NCBI GenBank assembly: GCA_965153455.1
Contig: OZ234494.1
Coordinates: forward strand, 19,406,001 to 19,470,000
DNA: 64,000 nt
Reading direction: 5' to 3'
Source of the DNA: Sphagnum compactum
Taxonomy: Eukaryota; Bryophyta; Sphagnopsida; Sphagnales
How positions within the stretch are numbered: the stretch's first letter is position 1; each line of letters starts with the position of its first letter. This document shows, in pieces, positions 23,587 to 35,521 of the stretch. The position numbers and the translations under genes were made by a program. The notes beneath the pieces are model-generated. The model had not been told where the DNA came from and made no database searches. It was given only the letters and a program-made list of their open reading frames with translations.

Positions 23587-24299
23587 CTAACACATATACC
23601 TATTCAATATTGTTCAACCCCATTCCAGAACAGGTGACAATCAAAGCAAAGTAAGTCCATGTGCTACGAATGAACAGATAATGTGAAGAGAAACCAGTAA
23701 AAGGATCTGAACATGCCCAGAGTGGAAGATTTGTTTGGTACAAGGGCAAATGAGACGTCCAGAGCTGTAATGGCCATTAGTTTCCACATTGGAACAAGGC
23801 ATCACAAACACGCTGGCCCTGCCCTTAGATAAGATGTTGTACATCTACCTCCTGTGTCCACACTCTGAACACCAAAAAAAATCCGTTCCAATCTAAATAG
23901 TCTAAACAGTTTCACCAAAGAAACCGGTTCACCTAATATGAAACTGGTTCTAATAAGGTAAAACTTCCAAAAGTTAGATCTATTGTGATAGTCCCTGTCC
24001 CTGTGGGGGCAGGGCCCAACAAATGCACCTGACAAACACGATCATGCCCTTGCCATTAGTCTAAGGGCAAAAACAGTGACAAACACCTTTAGGTGTGGAA
24101 ATTCTGCTCACCCAATGAGGTGATGCAGCATGCACCAAGGGGCCCAGTTTTTCCCCTGAAGGAGGTTTTCTCTTTTTTTGGATTTTTGGTGTTCCTGACG
24201 TTTTCCCACTATGTTTCCATTGTGTTCCCACATGTCCTCAAAATGTTACTTAAATTCTCAATGTATTCCCTCAAGATGTTCCCAATAGCACATCAATTA

Positions 24300-25890
24300 G
24301 TCCCATAACGTGTGCCCAAAGTCATCTTCTTCGAACCTATAGATGTGAGTCAAAAGGATGCACTTTTACAATTCTACAGGTATTACGAGTCAAAACTTCT
24401 ATTTGAGGAGTCTCCAAAGTTTCAGAATTTATTTGTGATAGGCCAATCAAAGAAGACTCATTGCAAAAAAACATTCTGAGGTTGGGAGGCACCTCACAAC
24501 TAATTACTCTGAGTCACAGTATATCACTCTAAATCATAAATTCAAAGTAAACAAAAAAGTAGAGGTTGCAAGTGCTCGCCTCTTTGGATTGAGAAAAAAG
24601 ATCCTTACCTCCAAAGGAATTTTAGAAACTTTTTTAATGCTGTGTAAATAAGAGTGAATGTAGTCTTTGAACCTGGTACGAGTGCCCAATTTCAGCTTTA
24701 ACACGGGTCAAAAAAACACCAGAGCTTTTGTTGGCTACAACTTTTCTGGGGATGTAGCATGTTTTCTTATATATAATTTGTTGAAAAGTAGCTTAAAATA
24801 AAATATGTTTGTATACATTTACAAGTATGTATGTCTTTCCCTTCGGCCAAAGGTTATGGGAGAAAAGTGTGATGCTATTGGCAACAACTTGGGGAACACA
24901 CAAGAACTTGGGGAATGTAGGAAAATTAGCCTAAGGGATCTACTATCTGAAGATATTCTTGTCCTTTCACATTTGTTCGTTTAATTGCACAGATATACTT
25001 TGTGGACGTATCAAATGTTTTCTCAATTTTTTATTTTAGGAAAGGAAGCCAATTTTACTTTTCCACAAGATATAAAAGTTAAATGTGTGAGATCTTTAAA
25101 TGTGATTCTTTTACTGCACAGTTTCTCAAATGTAGCTCCGGTTTTACTAGGTAACTAATACTTAACTCAACATTTTTGAAAACATGTTGGCCCCTTGGTT
25201 TATGACATTTTCAGAGTAATTTTAGTAAGCCAAATAGATTAGTTTCGTGAGGAAGAAGAAATTCGTGCCAACCCAAATCCTTCCTTATTCTTTGAATCTC
25301 ACGAGTTAATTAGAATCAAGCTCTGCAAATTTCAACACAATTACTTGGGCAAGAAGGAAACAATGCATTCTTCCAGCCAGGAGACTGGGGAGCCTCAACT
25401 AGTCCACACATCGAATGTAACGACATCTAACATACTTCTTGCATTCTTCTCATCTCCAAAGTAACAGTATTTATCGCCTTGTTGCGTTTGACAATGACCT
25501 AGTTCATAATATCACCCAACATATCTCAACGTCCTATTAACTGCCTAAAAAGCTAACCACTCTTTACAACCCCACAAAAAAGGGGAAAAAAGGAAAAGTG
25601 AAGTTAAAGGACCTGCCAAGAAAACACAGATTTCTAGAGCCCAATCCCTTGTTCCCCCTGCCACCTCCCGCCGAAGTGGTTTCAGGTCACCAATTTAGAA
25701 ATAGGTCCCAATGCACAAAATATGGAGTAATCAACTGGGAACAAGTGAACCAGCCCAGTTCACAGAGTCTACTGCCGATTTATTTATTTGTAGCAATGGA
25801 GTTAAAGAGCTGCTGGGCACCCACACCCATGTGCTCCATTAGTTTTTATTCCCACTAATAAATGGTAGGAAGAACCAGAGACTCCTGAAT
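24300..25890. other. Upstream sequence of ROCO copy A, no gene recognised
   Basis: AT-rich, and conserved with 50770-52350 in copy B. It contains small open frames such as 25598-25858, which is shared by copy B only in part. I see no domain or convincing exon. Confidence 0.4.
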
Positions 25891-26427
25891 AAAAGGGGTG
25901 GCAAGTCGGGGCTTGCAGAACTGTCTTTTTTGGTTCCTCCTAGTAGCCTTGCTAAGACGCATAAAAATGGTCTGCTGGCTGTTTATGTACACGCCTGTTT
26001 GCAAAGGCACCTCGTCGAGTGTTTTGTGCTCTTAAGTCCCTCTTCCACGCTCACTCATTGCACACTTTGTTTGCTGCTTCAACTTTGTTGTGCCTTTGCA
26101 CTGGCTAGCTACTCTACTTGCTCTAGTTTCAACTTCTTCTTTTTTCGGGGTCTGTGCAACCTACTCCGACTTCCTGCTGCTTCAAGTCTGTTTTTGTCTT
26201 TGCACTGTGGTTCAACATTGATTTCTCTTTGTAATATTTACGTACTGTTGTTTCAACTTTGATTTCTCTTTGTGCTGTCTACGTATTGCTGCTTCAGCTC
26301 TATTTTTTTTTGTAGTTTGTATTATTTTCTTGATTTTTTTTAATAAAAAACTTGTTGGCTATCTGCCTGTTGCTTGACATCTGTTTTGGAGAGAGATCCA
26401 GATCCTTCCACTAGGGCGGACTTCATC
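25890..26427 (+). promoter_or_regulatory. Putative promoter and pyrimidine-rich leader of ROCO copy A
   Basis: A TATA-like CTGAATAAAAGGGG lies at about 25886. It is followed by a long C/T-rich stretch with repeated TTCAACTTTGATTTCTCTTT words at about 26212 and 26250, then a short AT-rich patch and the ATG at 26428. The same layout is kept upstream of copy B at 52350-52887. The start site of transcription is inferred, not shown. The frame stays open upstream of the ATG without another ATG, so the leader may be coding-neutral. Confidence 0.35.
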
Positions 26428-29400
26428 ATGGCGGAAGTGAGTCACGGCACTGGTGATGAAAATCTTGAGGACTTTGGATGGGAAGAGCTTTGTGCGATTC
26501 TCAAAGCCAGTAACATCGGGAAGACATCGTTGTCTTTTCATGGTCCAAAGAAGGATTGTCCAGATCGTAGGGTTCATGTCGGATTTGGTAGACACGGAAA
26601 GGAGCTACACGTTCCTTGTGGACCGGAAGTGGAGTACACAGACTTGATGCAGGCCATAGGAGAGAGCATGAATTTGAAGTTAATTTCTATGCTACAAGAT
26701 TTTTCTCTGTGCAATGATGTTTTGTGTGTACAACTTTGTAAAGCTTTGTGCGAAAACCATTCTGTATCAGAGCTAAACATTATTCTAACTGTGGATGGCT
26801 CACAAGATTGTCAACCTAATTTCGACATTCTCTTGAACCAAGTTGTGGCCATGCTTGAACGTAACGTTGGCTTGAAAGATTTCAACTTTCATTTCGACTC
26901 TCTCCATGCTCCCACTTTTTGGTCTTCAGACGGCTTTGCAAATGCACTCGAAAGGAACCGCACCTTGGAGCGTTTCCGCATGATTTTGAAATATCTTCCT
27001 AGCCAACAAGAATTGCAAAGATTGGTCCAACCATTGATTGCAGATGGAAATGGTCAACAAAAGAATTCAACTCTTATTGCACTCGACCTTAGTATATATA
27101 CGAGGGTGGACGAGGAATCTCTCACTGCCGCTGCAAATGTTTTGGCGAAAATGTTGGAGAACAATTCATCGTTGAAAGAGCTTGCTCTCTGGGCTCCAAA
27201 CTCCAGGTATTCAGTGGACAGTTTTGCAGAAGCACTTGAAACGAATCACACCCTTGAGCACTTGGAATTGGCGGGGAATCTCTTCAACTTGCAAAGACTA
27301 CTCCAACCATTGACAGTGGATGCAAACGGGCAACAAAGCAATGCAACTCTCCTCAAACTCGCACTTTATTTCTGTTGTGTGGAACAAGTCGATATGCAAT
27401 TTCACAAGTCTAATGTCGATTCCCTCACGAAAATGCTCCAAAGCAACTCATCATTGGAGGAGTTCGATTTGAGTTTTAAAAATAATTTCACTGAATCAGA
27501 TGGGTGCGCACTCATTAAGTCGCTGGAGAATAATTATTCCCTTCAAGTCCTAGACCTCACTGCTTGTGGCGGTGTACGCGATAGTGTGTTTCCTGCCATC
27601 ATGGATATGCTGGTGGTCAACAAAACCTTGAGAGCTATATGTTTGCAAGAGACTGAATTGGAACGAGAGGGCAAGAGCGAGGTTGTGAAGCAAGAGTTGG
27701 AGAAGAATGCAGTGTATATGTCCCTACTTAAGGAACTACCTGTGGCCAAGGCAACATCTGCTCGAGTATTTCTCTGCGGTTATCCATATGCAGGTAAGAC
27801 TGTTGTTGTACACCAAAACATCACTTACTTCAACATTGTTTATGAATTCCTTTTTTATTAGTCATGACTCAGTTTCATAACAGTTTTGGGGGGTAAGCTT
27901 AATTGAACTTTATAATAGCCAAAGATTACCGTTAACCTTACGTATTGTGTGCATGTGTGGCTTATGGGTCAACAAAATGATTTGAAAATCAAATGCAAGA
28001 AGATAATGAAAGTTGAAGGTCTACTGCACAAAAACTATGGCATATTTGTGAATGACTATCATTTGGCTAATCCATGCTTTGAATATAGTCTCACACATAT
28101 TGTAGTTCACATCACCTGAATTGGTCATTCCTGGGGTTTGGTTATGTATTATAATTTATGTTTTTCTGATTGAAAATTGTGAAAATTATCATAACATGAA
28201 ATGTACATACTTTATACAAATTTCAAATATGAAGTCAAATTGCTTCACATTTTTTTGTTTCTTGTGCATGTGTGTGATCATCAACCTTGTAGGAAAAACA
28301 ACTCTGAGGAAAGGCTTGCTTCGTTGCCTTGCCCATGGGAGCACATTTAGCAAAATCTTTCTCACCCCAATCATCGACTTCTCATCGAAACTAAAGGAGG
28401 GGCTTCGACAAACACAACGCACACATGGAATTGAAATACGTGAACTGAAAGTAACGGAGGAAATGAATTTGTCCATATGGGATATGGCGGGTCAAGAAGA
28501 ATTTCATGCATTTCATGATTTCATGTTGCCCAATCTCGATGGCACAAGTTACCCGTCTCTATTCCTTTTGGTTTGTAACCCATTCAAACATGTGCAAGGT
28601 GCTCCCAAAAAGACAATTCAAGACATCCAAGGAGAATTGGATTATTGGCTTCGATTCATTGCCTCCAAAAATAGGCAATCAATCATTTTAAAGCCAAAAG
28701 CAATTGTGGTTTTAACGCATTCAGACAAGATCAATGTTAATGCTCATGCACAAGGAGTTGTCAGAGACTTGAAGAAAAAATTTGCCAAAGTGGTGGACGT
28801 GGCATCAGAACCAATCACTATTGACTCTCATTCCTCTCAATCAGCTCGCTTGGTAGTAAAGCGGATCCAAGAGAACGTTCAAAACCTACTCAACACATTG
28901 CCACCTGTGTACGAAGTATGCATCGCCATGAGGCTTGCTTTGAAAGCTTGGGTGTCAAAACATCCCGATAGCCCTTTGATGGATCAAGACACATTTTCAA
29001 AGCTTTGTCAAGAAATGCTACCAAGGCTTGTCAAATTTGATCAAAGTGTGATCGAATTGGCTGAAAATGCATTGAACAAATTGAATGAAGATAGGAACAA
29101 AGCTGTGGCAAAATGTTTACACACTTCAGGTGATATAATTTTCTTTCAGGATTTGGATTTTGTTGTGGTGGACGTGGATTGGTTTTGCCACCAAGTCATG
29201 GGGCACTTGATCAAGCTTAGTCGTGACCAAGTGCAGGTGAGCAACCATGATAGACACCCACTCACAAATGAACATGGGTTCACAACAAAAGAATGTCTTC
29301 AACACTTCTTGGATGCTTTGATGAAGTTTTCTGGTGGAAGGAAGTTGCAGAATGTCCAAACAAAACAATTGATGCAACTCATGTTGAGGCTGGAGTTGTG

Positions 29401-30867
29401 TTTTGAGGGAACATGTGGGCCCTCGGAGTATGGTTTATTCATCCCCGCAACTTTGGCTAGTCACAATAGGACTAGTCACAGTGTCCTGGCTCCATGGGAA
29501 TGGCAACCAATCCCTAGGAGTTTCAAAAAACCGGTGTATTTTGGACGAAGGCTTCAATGTGACGACCAAGCTTGCACCTTCATACCTCCTGGTTTCTTTT
29601 GTCGATTACAGGTGTGTGGTACATATGTAAATTTGGCTATAGGTTTTGTCTTTTAATAAACTTTAATAAATCATTCTTGACAAAATATTGTTTCAATGTG
29701 CCATAAATTAACAATATGATTGAAAGTACATAACTTCAAGTTAATTATACATTTTGTTTAAACTTCTGACCATTATGTATGGGACTATGGGCTATTTCAC
29801 CAATAACCTATGTCCTATTTACAGTAATCAACCTATGTACAGTAGCAAATGATCATTTTACAAAATGAATTATTAAAAAATTGTGAGCACTTAAGGGAGA
29901 GATCTTGATGGAAAATTGAAAATGCATTTTTTCTAATTTTAATAGTTGACAAGCTTCCATAATTAGGAAAAATAGCAATAGCTTTGGGGTGAAAACCCAT
30001 TACGTCACATTTAATATGACAAATTTTGCACCCTGCTTTCTTTTTCAAAATTCCAAAAACCTTCAAAGCTTTGCGACTTTGTTGGAAAGTTAATAAATTT
30101 TGAAACTTGAAATAAATTAAAATAAAATAAGTTAAAAATATGATTTGATGGTTCCAATTAATGGTTGAATGTCTTGTTAATATATTGCTTCATTATATGT
30201 ACAGGTATCCTTGCACAATAAATTTTTGGGGCCTGATAATGACATGACAAATATTTACACCTTCAAGGAAAATTTCATTTCCATACTATATGATGGTCTT
30301 GAAATTGTGGTGGAGTTCGACAATGATGTGAGTTCTCACATTGATGTATTAGTACGTTCAAGTGAAAAAGAGTATGATGAAGCTTTGGATATCGTTCATG
30401 AACGCATCACAAAACACATTCAAACCCTTCGAGGTGCATTTGATGGTTGCCAAGGAATCATACTATTGGAGGGCATTGTGCGCAAAGAATGTGTGGAGCG
30501 TCGATTATCTTTCAAAAGTCGATTGCATCAAGCAATCCTTGTTGAGGATTTGAAGAAAAGGATTCTTGCAAAAGGGTCCAGGTGGCAATCTTGGCAACAT
30601 ACTTGGGGTGAAGTGGATCTTGAAAATGATAAACTAAATGCAAGTTTTGAAACTGCTATAAAAATGATGGGAAGTGAAGAGAGAGATGATGTGTGGCAAA
30701 GGCTATCTCCAGAGTTCAAGAGCCATGAACTGAATCAGAACTTGGTCATCACCGAATCCAAATTTGATCATCACCGAAGAGCATTTGCACCGACTTCATC
30801 ACAAGAGGCTATTCAAGAGGCTATTCAAGACATTCGCACAAACGTGAACATACTTGTGAAATCTTGA
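26428..30867 (+). CDS. LRR-Roc-COR (ROCO) protein, TORNADO1-like, copy A, prematurely terminated
   Basis: Three exons by my splice model: 26428-27793, 28293-29611 and 30205-30867, with GT-AG introns of 499 and 593 bases. The start is the ATG in CATCATGGCG, the first in frame. Exon 1 encodes leucine-rich repeats of the ribonuclease-inhibitor type (roughly residues 80-430) and ends inside the Walker A motif CGYPYAGKT, which the splice completes. Exon 2 carries the rest of the Roc GTPase, with DMAGQ (switch II) and THSDK (guanine-binding loop), and the COR domain, with VVVDVDWFC. Plant TORNADO1 has this order and acts in organ patterning; function here is inferred. TGA at 30865-30867 stands where copy B has TCA, giving 1,115 residues instead of about 1,310. 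A 12-bp duplication just before it gives EAIQEAIQ where copy B has EAIQ. Retaining intron 1 would yield an LRR-only protein ending at 27861. Confidence 0.85.
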
Positions 30868-31452
30868 ATGCAAACAGTGCCACGCTTTCACCTATTTACT
30901 CAGAAAGGTTTCAAACAAAGCTTAGTAGCGAAGCTTCTGCCAGGGATGAAAGTTGTCCAACTCCACCTACTATGTGAATGTAGGATGGGCCCCCATCTCC
31001 ACAAAGTGGAGGGGAAAGAAGGTTGCGAGGTGATCATTGAAAATCATCAATGGCGAAAAATTCATGCTGCAATTTTGGAAGGACTAAAATGGGTTGTTCC
31101 TGCCATTAAAGCAGGGTTGCACGTAACCATGGGGTTAGGTAACATCATTCCTAACCCTGCTGACGAGTGGTTAAAAGTCATTGGCACCGATTTCAATGGA
31201 AGTGTGCAAGATTGGTCCTCTGTTACACAAGATCAACTTCAAATGGGGGTTGAGTCTGGTGAAAAGGAGGCTGCAGAACAATGGTTAGTGGACTTCTTAA
31301 AGACTAAAGTCATTCTCAAAGACTTTGGTTTGGAGAGGGTGTTGTACCTGGACAATCAAGGCCAAAGAACAGAAGAAATGGCATGGCTTTGTGAAGAACA
31401 TTTGTCTCAAGGAGAACAAAACAAAGAGTTGGTTAGATTTCCGCACCAGTAG
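30868..31452 (+). pseudogene. Detached C-terminal part of ROCO copy A
   Basis: The 194 codons after the premature TGA stay open in the same frame to TAG at 31450-31452. They match the end of copy B closely, including FTQKGFKQSLVA, KVVQLHLLCECRMG, KAGLHVTMGLGNIIPNPADE and the last residues VRFPHQ. A new ATG follows the TGA directly, but independent translation is unlikely. The lack of any further lesion suggests that the nonsense change is recent, or that it is bypassed, or that it is an assembly error. Confidence 0.8.
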
Positions 31453-31892
31453 TGCTCTAATCTTCTTCTTCACATAAGTACTAGGGTTAGGAGTCTTGGA
31501 GGGGCCCGTGTCCTTCTTTTTCCGCGACGTGCATCCGGTTGTTCGGTTTGCGAGATTTCGTTCAAATGCTGCTGCTGTTGTAACACAAGATTGCTCCTTT
31601 ACACATGGAGCTCCAGTATCGAGGGAAGCATATCCTTGCGCCGATGGTCTGTGGGGTATGTCCGTCTTCTTCCTCCTCCTCCTCCTCCTTTTTGTGCTGC
31701 CGAAATCGTGTGCTATTGAGGTGAATTTGCTTGTTTCTGCGGATCATCTCTATGGATCATCATCGAACTAAGTGTTGTGAAAAGTGATCAGCATGATCTC
31801 CTCTAAGAATCTCCGTTTAGAAAATAGGAACTCTGAGGGTTGGATCAATCTAGGCCTTGTTTTGAACGACTATGCATGTGTAAGCGATGTAG

Positions 31893-33584
31893 GGGACGTT
31901 GCCATTTCGAATGCTGGCTGCTCAGTATGGCGCTGACATCACCTATGGAGAGGAGGTAGTCGACCACAGACTGCTCAGATGCACACGCAAGATCAACAGT
32001 AATGCTTTAAACTTCTGACATCTTTTCTCATGCACGTAACTCTTCACAATAAAAAATTCTACAGAACTTTCTTATTCAAACATGTTTGAAATCATGGCTG
32101 TTCATTGTTGATGGACACACTTTACTATTTGATGGTTGTCATGCTACCTTCAAATTAAACTGTGGGGGGTTGTAGAGATTTCATTGTAATCTTCCTTGGT
32201 TTGAGGAATCCCTGTCTCCGGTGTTGGGGTTGCTCTTCCAAATTTTCAAGGCTTTCAGGTTTTCTAGGTTTGGGAGGGTTTAGGCTAATAGCTAAAATCT
32301 GGAGGTCTGTTTTTCCTGATCTCCTCACTCTTTTGTGTTTTGCATTGTGCCTGGTAATGGTGGTTGCAGCAATGTTAGGAACTGTGGACTTGGTGGAGAA
32401 GGACACTGACACTGTTCTTTTCTGGACATGGGACAAAGAGAAGAGTCGTGTGGTTTTCCAAATTGGGACTTCTGATGCTGTGCAGGCTGTACAAGCTGCT
32501 AATCTTGTGTATGTTTGTCAATCATACCTTTTTACAATCATTTTTGTTCTGATGGAGAGAACATCAAGCGCTTTGTTGCTGCATTTCATTTTTTCCTACT
32601 TCTAGATGGCTTCTTGTAACTATGACAAACCAAGGAAGGTGGCTGAGTATTGAGTGTTGCTTTGATATCAGGAGTGGTGATATCAGGAGTCGTTCTCCAT
32701 CAGTGGCGAAATCGGTGCTGCACTTTTGTTCAAGCCTAATCTCATTCATGATGTAATGCTTTTCTCCTTTGAATAGCTCCCATTTTTTCCAGTCCAACGA
32801 GACTTATGATATATCTCCCTATGTCAACTTACGCAGCAAGGGTTTCAATGCATTCTTGTGTTCCAAGTAAGGCTCAGGACTGCCTGTTGGCATCACCTGC
32901 TTGAATCATATGTTTCCTCAAAGATGTTTCTGTGCAACATCATGGTTGCCCTTTCTGTTGGTCCATTCCTCATACAAGGAAGTTCTTCACTTTGTCACGA
33001 GCCAGGATCACCCTTGAACAACTATAAGATGAATGAGGATTTGTGAAGATATTATTTTTAAGCTTCCTATGCTTTGTTGCTTATCTCGAGCTCTTGCATC
33101 TACAGATTTTGACAACATTGGAGAGGAGCTTGAACATTCCTGTGACGTGCAGGATCAGTCTGTTGAAGACTCATCATGATACTGTGGAGCTTGCTGGACG
33201 GATTGAGAAAACTGGAGTTGCTGCAATAGCTGTCCATGGCAGGTAAAGGAAATTTTCCCAAACCTAAAGCTGTTTAATGTCCACCAAATTCTTACATGGT
33301 GTATAATAATGGATACCAACTTGAGTCTTTGCAAGTTCAAGGGGTTTTAGTTCAAGACTATTTGGTCAATGGTTAACGTTCTGTAATGATAATTATTGAT
33401 CCAGAGCTTTTAAGCAGAGAAATTGACATGTTATGTTTTGGTTTCAGAAAGGTAGCAGATAGGCCAAGGGGTCAGACACAGTGGGATGGTGTTGCAGAGG
33501 TGGTGTCAGCTTTGTCCATTCCTGTTATTGCCAATGGTGATGTCTTTGAATACTCAGATTTCCAGTGCATCAAAGCTGCAACTG
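31893..33584 (+). pseudogene. DUS2: DUS2 (tRNA-dihydrouridine synthase 2) exon fragments, copy A
   Basis: Five exons with plausible GT-AG boundaries appear in gene order. They are 31893-31998 (GTLPFRMLAAQYGADITYGE), 32370-32508 (LGTVDLVEKDTDTVLFW and VVFQIGTSDAVQAVQAANLV), 32687-32752 (SFSISGEIGAALLFKPNLIH), 33106-33242 (LTTLERSLNIPVTCRISLLK and GVAAIAVHGR) and 33448-33584 (KVADRPRGQTQWDGVAEVVS and VIANGDVFEY). DUS2 reduces uridine 20 of tRNA with an FMN cofactor. Missing are the start, the exon with the catalytic N-x-G-C-P motif, which should lie before SFSISG, and everything after IKAATG, including the RNA-binding C-terminus. It cannot encode an active enzyme. It begins about 440 bases after the ROCO stop, on the same strand, and its introns are retained, so it arose by DNA-level copying, not from an mRNA. 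Confidence 0.88.
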
Positions 33585-34079
33585 GTAGGCGCTTACTCTG
33601 ATACTTGCACCATCTTCTCTTTGATCTCACGATGTTTGTTTTCCTATGTTGTTACTCATTGACATAATTTTAAGTATGTTAGTTTGAGCAATGAATAATT
33701 GATCTCTGTGTGTGGGTCAAGGGCATAATTATTCAATGCATTACCATGGCCTTTGCAATAGGGATATAGTGTCTAAGTACAATTTTCCTGAGACAATGCA
33801 TTAAGGTGTTTAATTACATTTTCTTTTCTTGGGCATTTGCATCAAACCCAGAAGTGCTGTGAATATACAAGTTTTTTTCTGACCTTTCAATGTATAGCAG
33901 TATTAATTTGCACTCAGCAATGCAATGTAGGAAGAGGAGAAGGATCCTCTTGTCATGTGGTTTCACATGGATGTATCTCTATTTGTGTACCCAGATCTGT
34001 AACTCCTGGCCATATTTTCTCTCAGCAATATTGAATACAATGTTGATGGAACATTACTTGACTGTTTGTGATTTTACAG

Positions 34080-35521
34080 AGAGCTAGTTGTGATGACGGC
34101 ACAGAATTGCTGCTAAAGAAGCTTCTCCATTTAGTGAGAGTTTTTGACTCCAAGATATGAAGTCCAACTTGCATGTGAGAAGGCTGTGAAGGATGTCCTT
34201 GCTGATCCTCTTCAAAGTAGATTATTTGCTTGCAATGGTTACGTGTGGTTGGGTCTAGACCATTGTTTCATTGATTTGGCTAGTAATTGACTAGTGTCAT
34301 TAGAATGCAGAACCTGCCAACAGATTTCACACATAATGGGTTCAAACGTTGAACCGGCTGAGCAAGTCTATTCTGGACTATGGAGCAAAACAATTCATCA
34401 GACATGTTAACCCTGAGAGACCATTGCAGGTGGTTGTTGCTGCCAACTGCTGCTTGAACAGTGTTGATGCAGCTTGACACATATCGCAGTCTGACTGTAT
34501 GTACTACTTGCACATCTTCTGTTATCAATTTTGCTTTGGTCAGACCTTAGGAAAACATTACTGTCTGGGTAATAAATCAGAGGAGAAGATTTGTTTTGGG
34601 TTTATCCACTTTACTGCAGACATGCATAATGATCATTCACATGCTTTTGGTGTACATTTGACCCCCTTGAAGTGTAGGCTACTCCTAGTGTGTGCAATCT
34701 GAGCTCATAAACCTCTTGCAAGGTGGCTACATTACCACCTGCTTAACAGTTGAATACTGTGGGTTCTCAATATACCTGAGTGTTGCATACCAGGTTGTGG
34801 TGCCATTGTTGGTCTCTGAAGATGAAAAGGCGCTTGTGGCTTGTATCAGCTGCTTGACAAAAGTATGTCCACTTCTCCATGTTATCCCATACGTGTCAAA
34901 GTTTTGTCAGCTCAGATTCTCAATTACAATGATTGAAAGCACTTTGCAACAGACATTTGTTGGGCATCTCAACACACCAGTCTGCATAATATCTCATTTT
35001 TGTATACAAGTAGATTAGCTTCAGTGTTATTTTTTCTGGGAAAACAGTTTTGATGTTTGAAAATGCTTGCATTGAACAGCTTGTTGGCAGGCTTCCGTCA
35101 GACGAGCTCATGGCAAAATTGCCTTCCTTTTTGCTAGTGTTGTTTGATGCATTTGACAACGAAAATGCAGCGGTCCGAAAGGTACACATATAGTTTCCTT
35201 TTTCCTTTCTTGATTACTATTATTGTTCAATAGTGGAAGTCTTATTGTGTTAGTTCTGTAGAACCGGTTAGGTAAATCAGTTAGATAAACCTTCTCATTC
35301 TCTCATGGCAATCTACTGCAAATAGAATATGATGACTACATTCCAAATGTAGAGTGTACAGTTGCTTACTAATACACTGTGCCTGAATTGTTGGGCAGAT
35401 GGTGGTCTTTTGTCTGGTTGAGATCTACATCGTGCTGGGAAAGCCTTTTGTTCCATATCCTGGGAGCTTAAGTAGCACTCAGCTACGACTTGTCTCTATC
35501 TATGCAAATTGTATTTCTCAG
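34080..35521 (+). pseudogene. CLASP: CLASP C-terminal exon fragments, copy A
   Basis: Exon-like blocks: from 34080 (DDGTELLLKKLLHLVR), 34794-34862 (VVVPLLVSEDEKALVACISC), 35080-35181 (LVGRLPSDELMAKLPSFL, then LVLFDAFDNENAAVRK) and 35399-35521 (MVVFCLVEIYIVLGKPFVPY, STQLRLVSIYANCISQ). These are the last HEAT-repeat exons of plant CLASP, which binds and stabilises microtubules at the cell cortex. In the first block an in-frame TGA and a frame change follow DSKI, before EVQLACEKAVKDVLA; copy B has the same defect. The N-terminal three quarters of CLASP are absent. Splice signals remain good (CAG acceptors, GTATGT and GTACAC donors). The first CLASP acceptor lies 495 bases after the last DUS2 donor, so splicing could join the two. 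Confidence 0.88.

Noticed and set aside
26374-26427. Upstream extension of the ROCO reading frame before the ATG
   Set aside because: The extension would need a TTG start in copy A and a CTG start in copy B, and the added residues are low-complexity leader sequence.
28121-28292. N-terminal extension of ROCO exon 2 as a separate protein start
   Set aside because: It is intron sequence with a clean acceptor at 28292; splicing restores the Walker A motif exactly, and the intron part differs by indels in copy B.
32162-32605. 147-codon plus-strand frame over the second DUS2 exon (and 193 codons in copy B)
   Set aside because: Only the middle matches DUS2; the rest is intron sequence that happens to be open and differs in length between copies.
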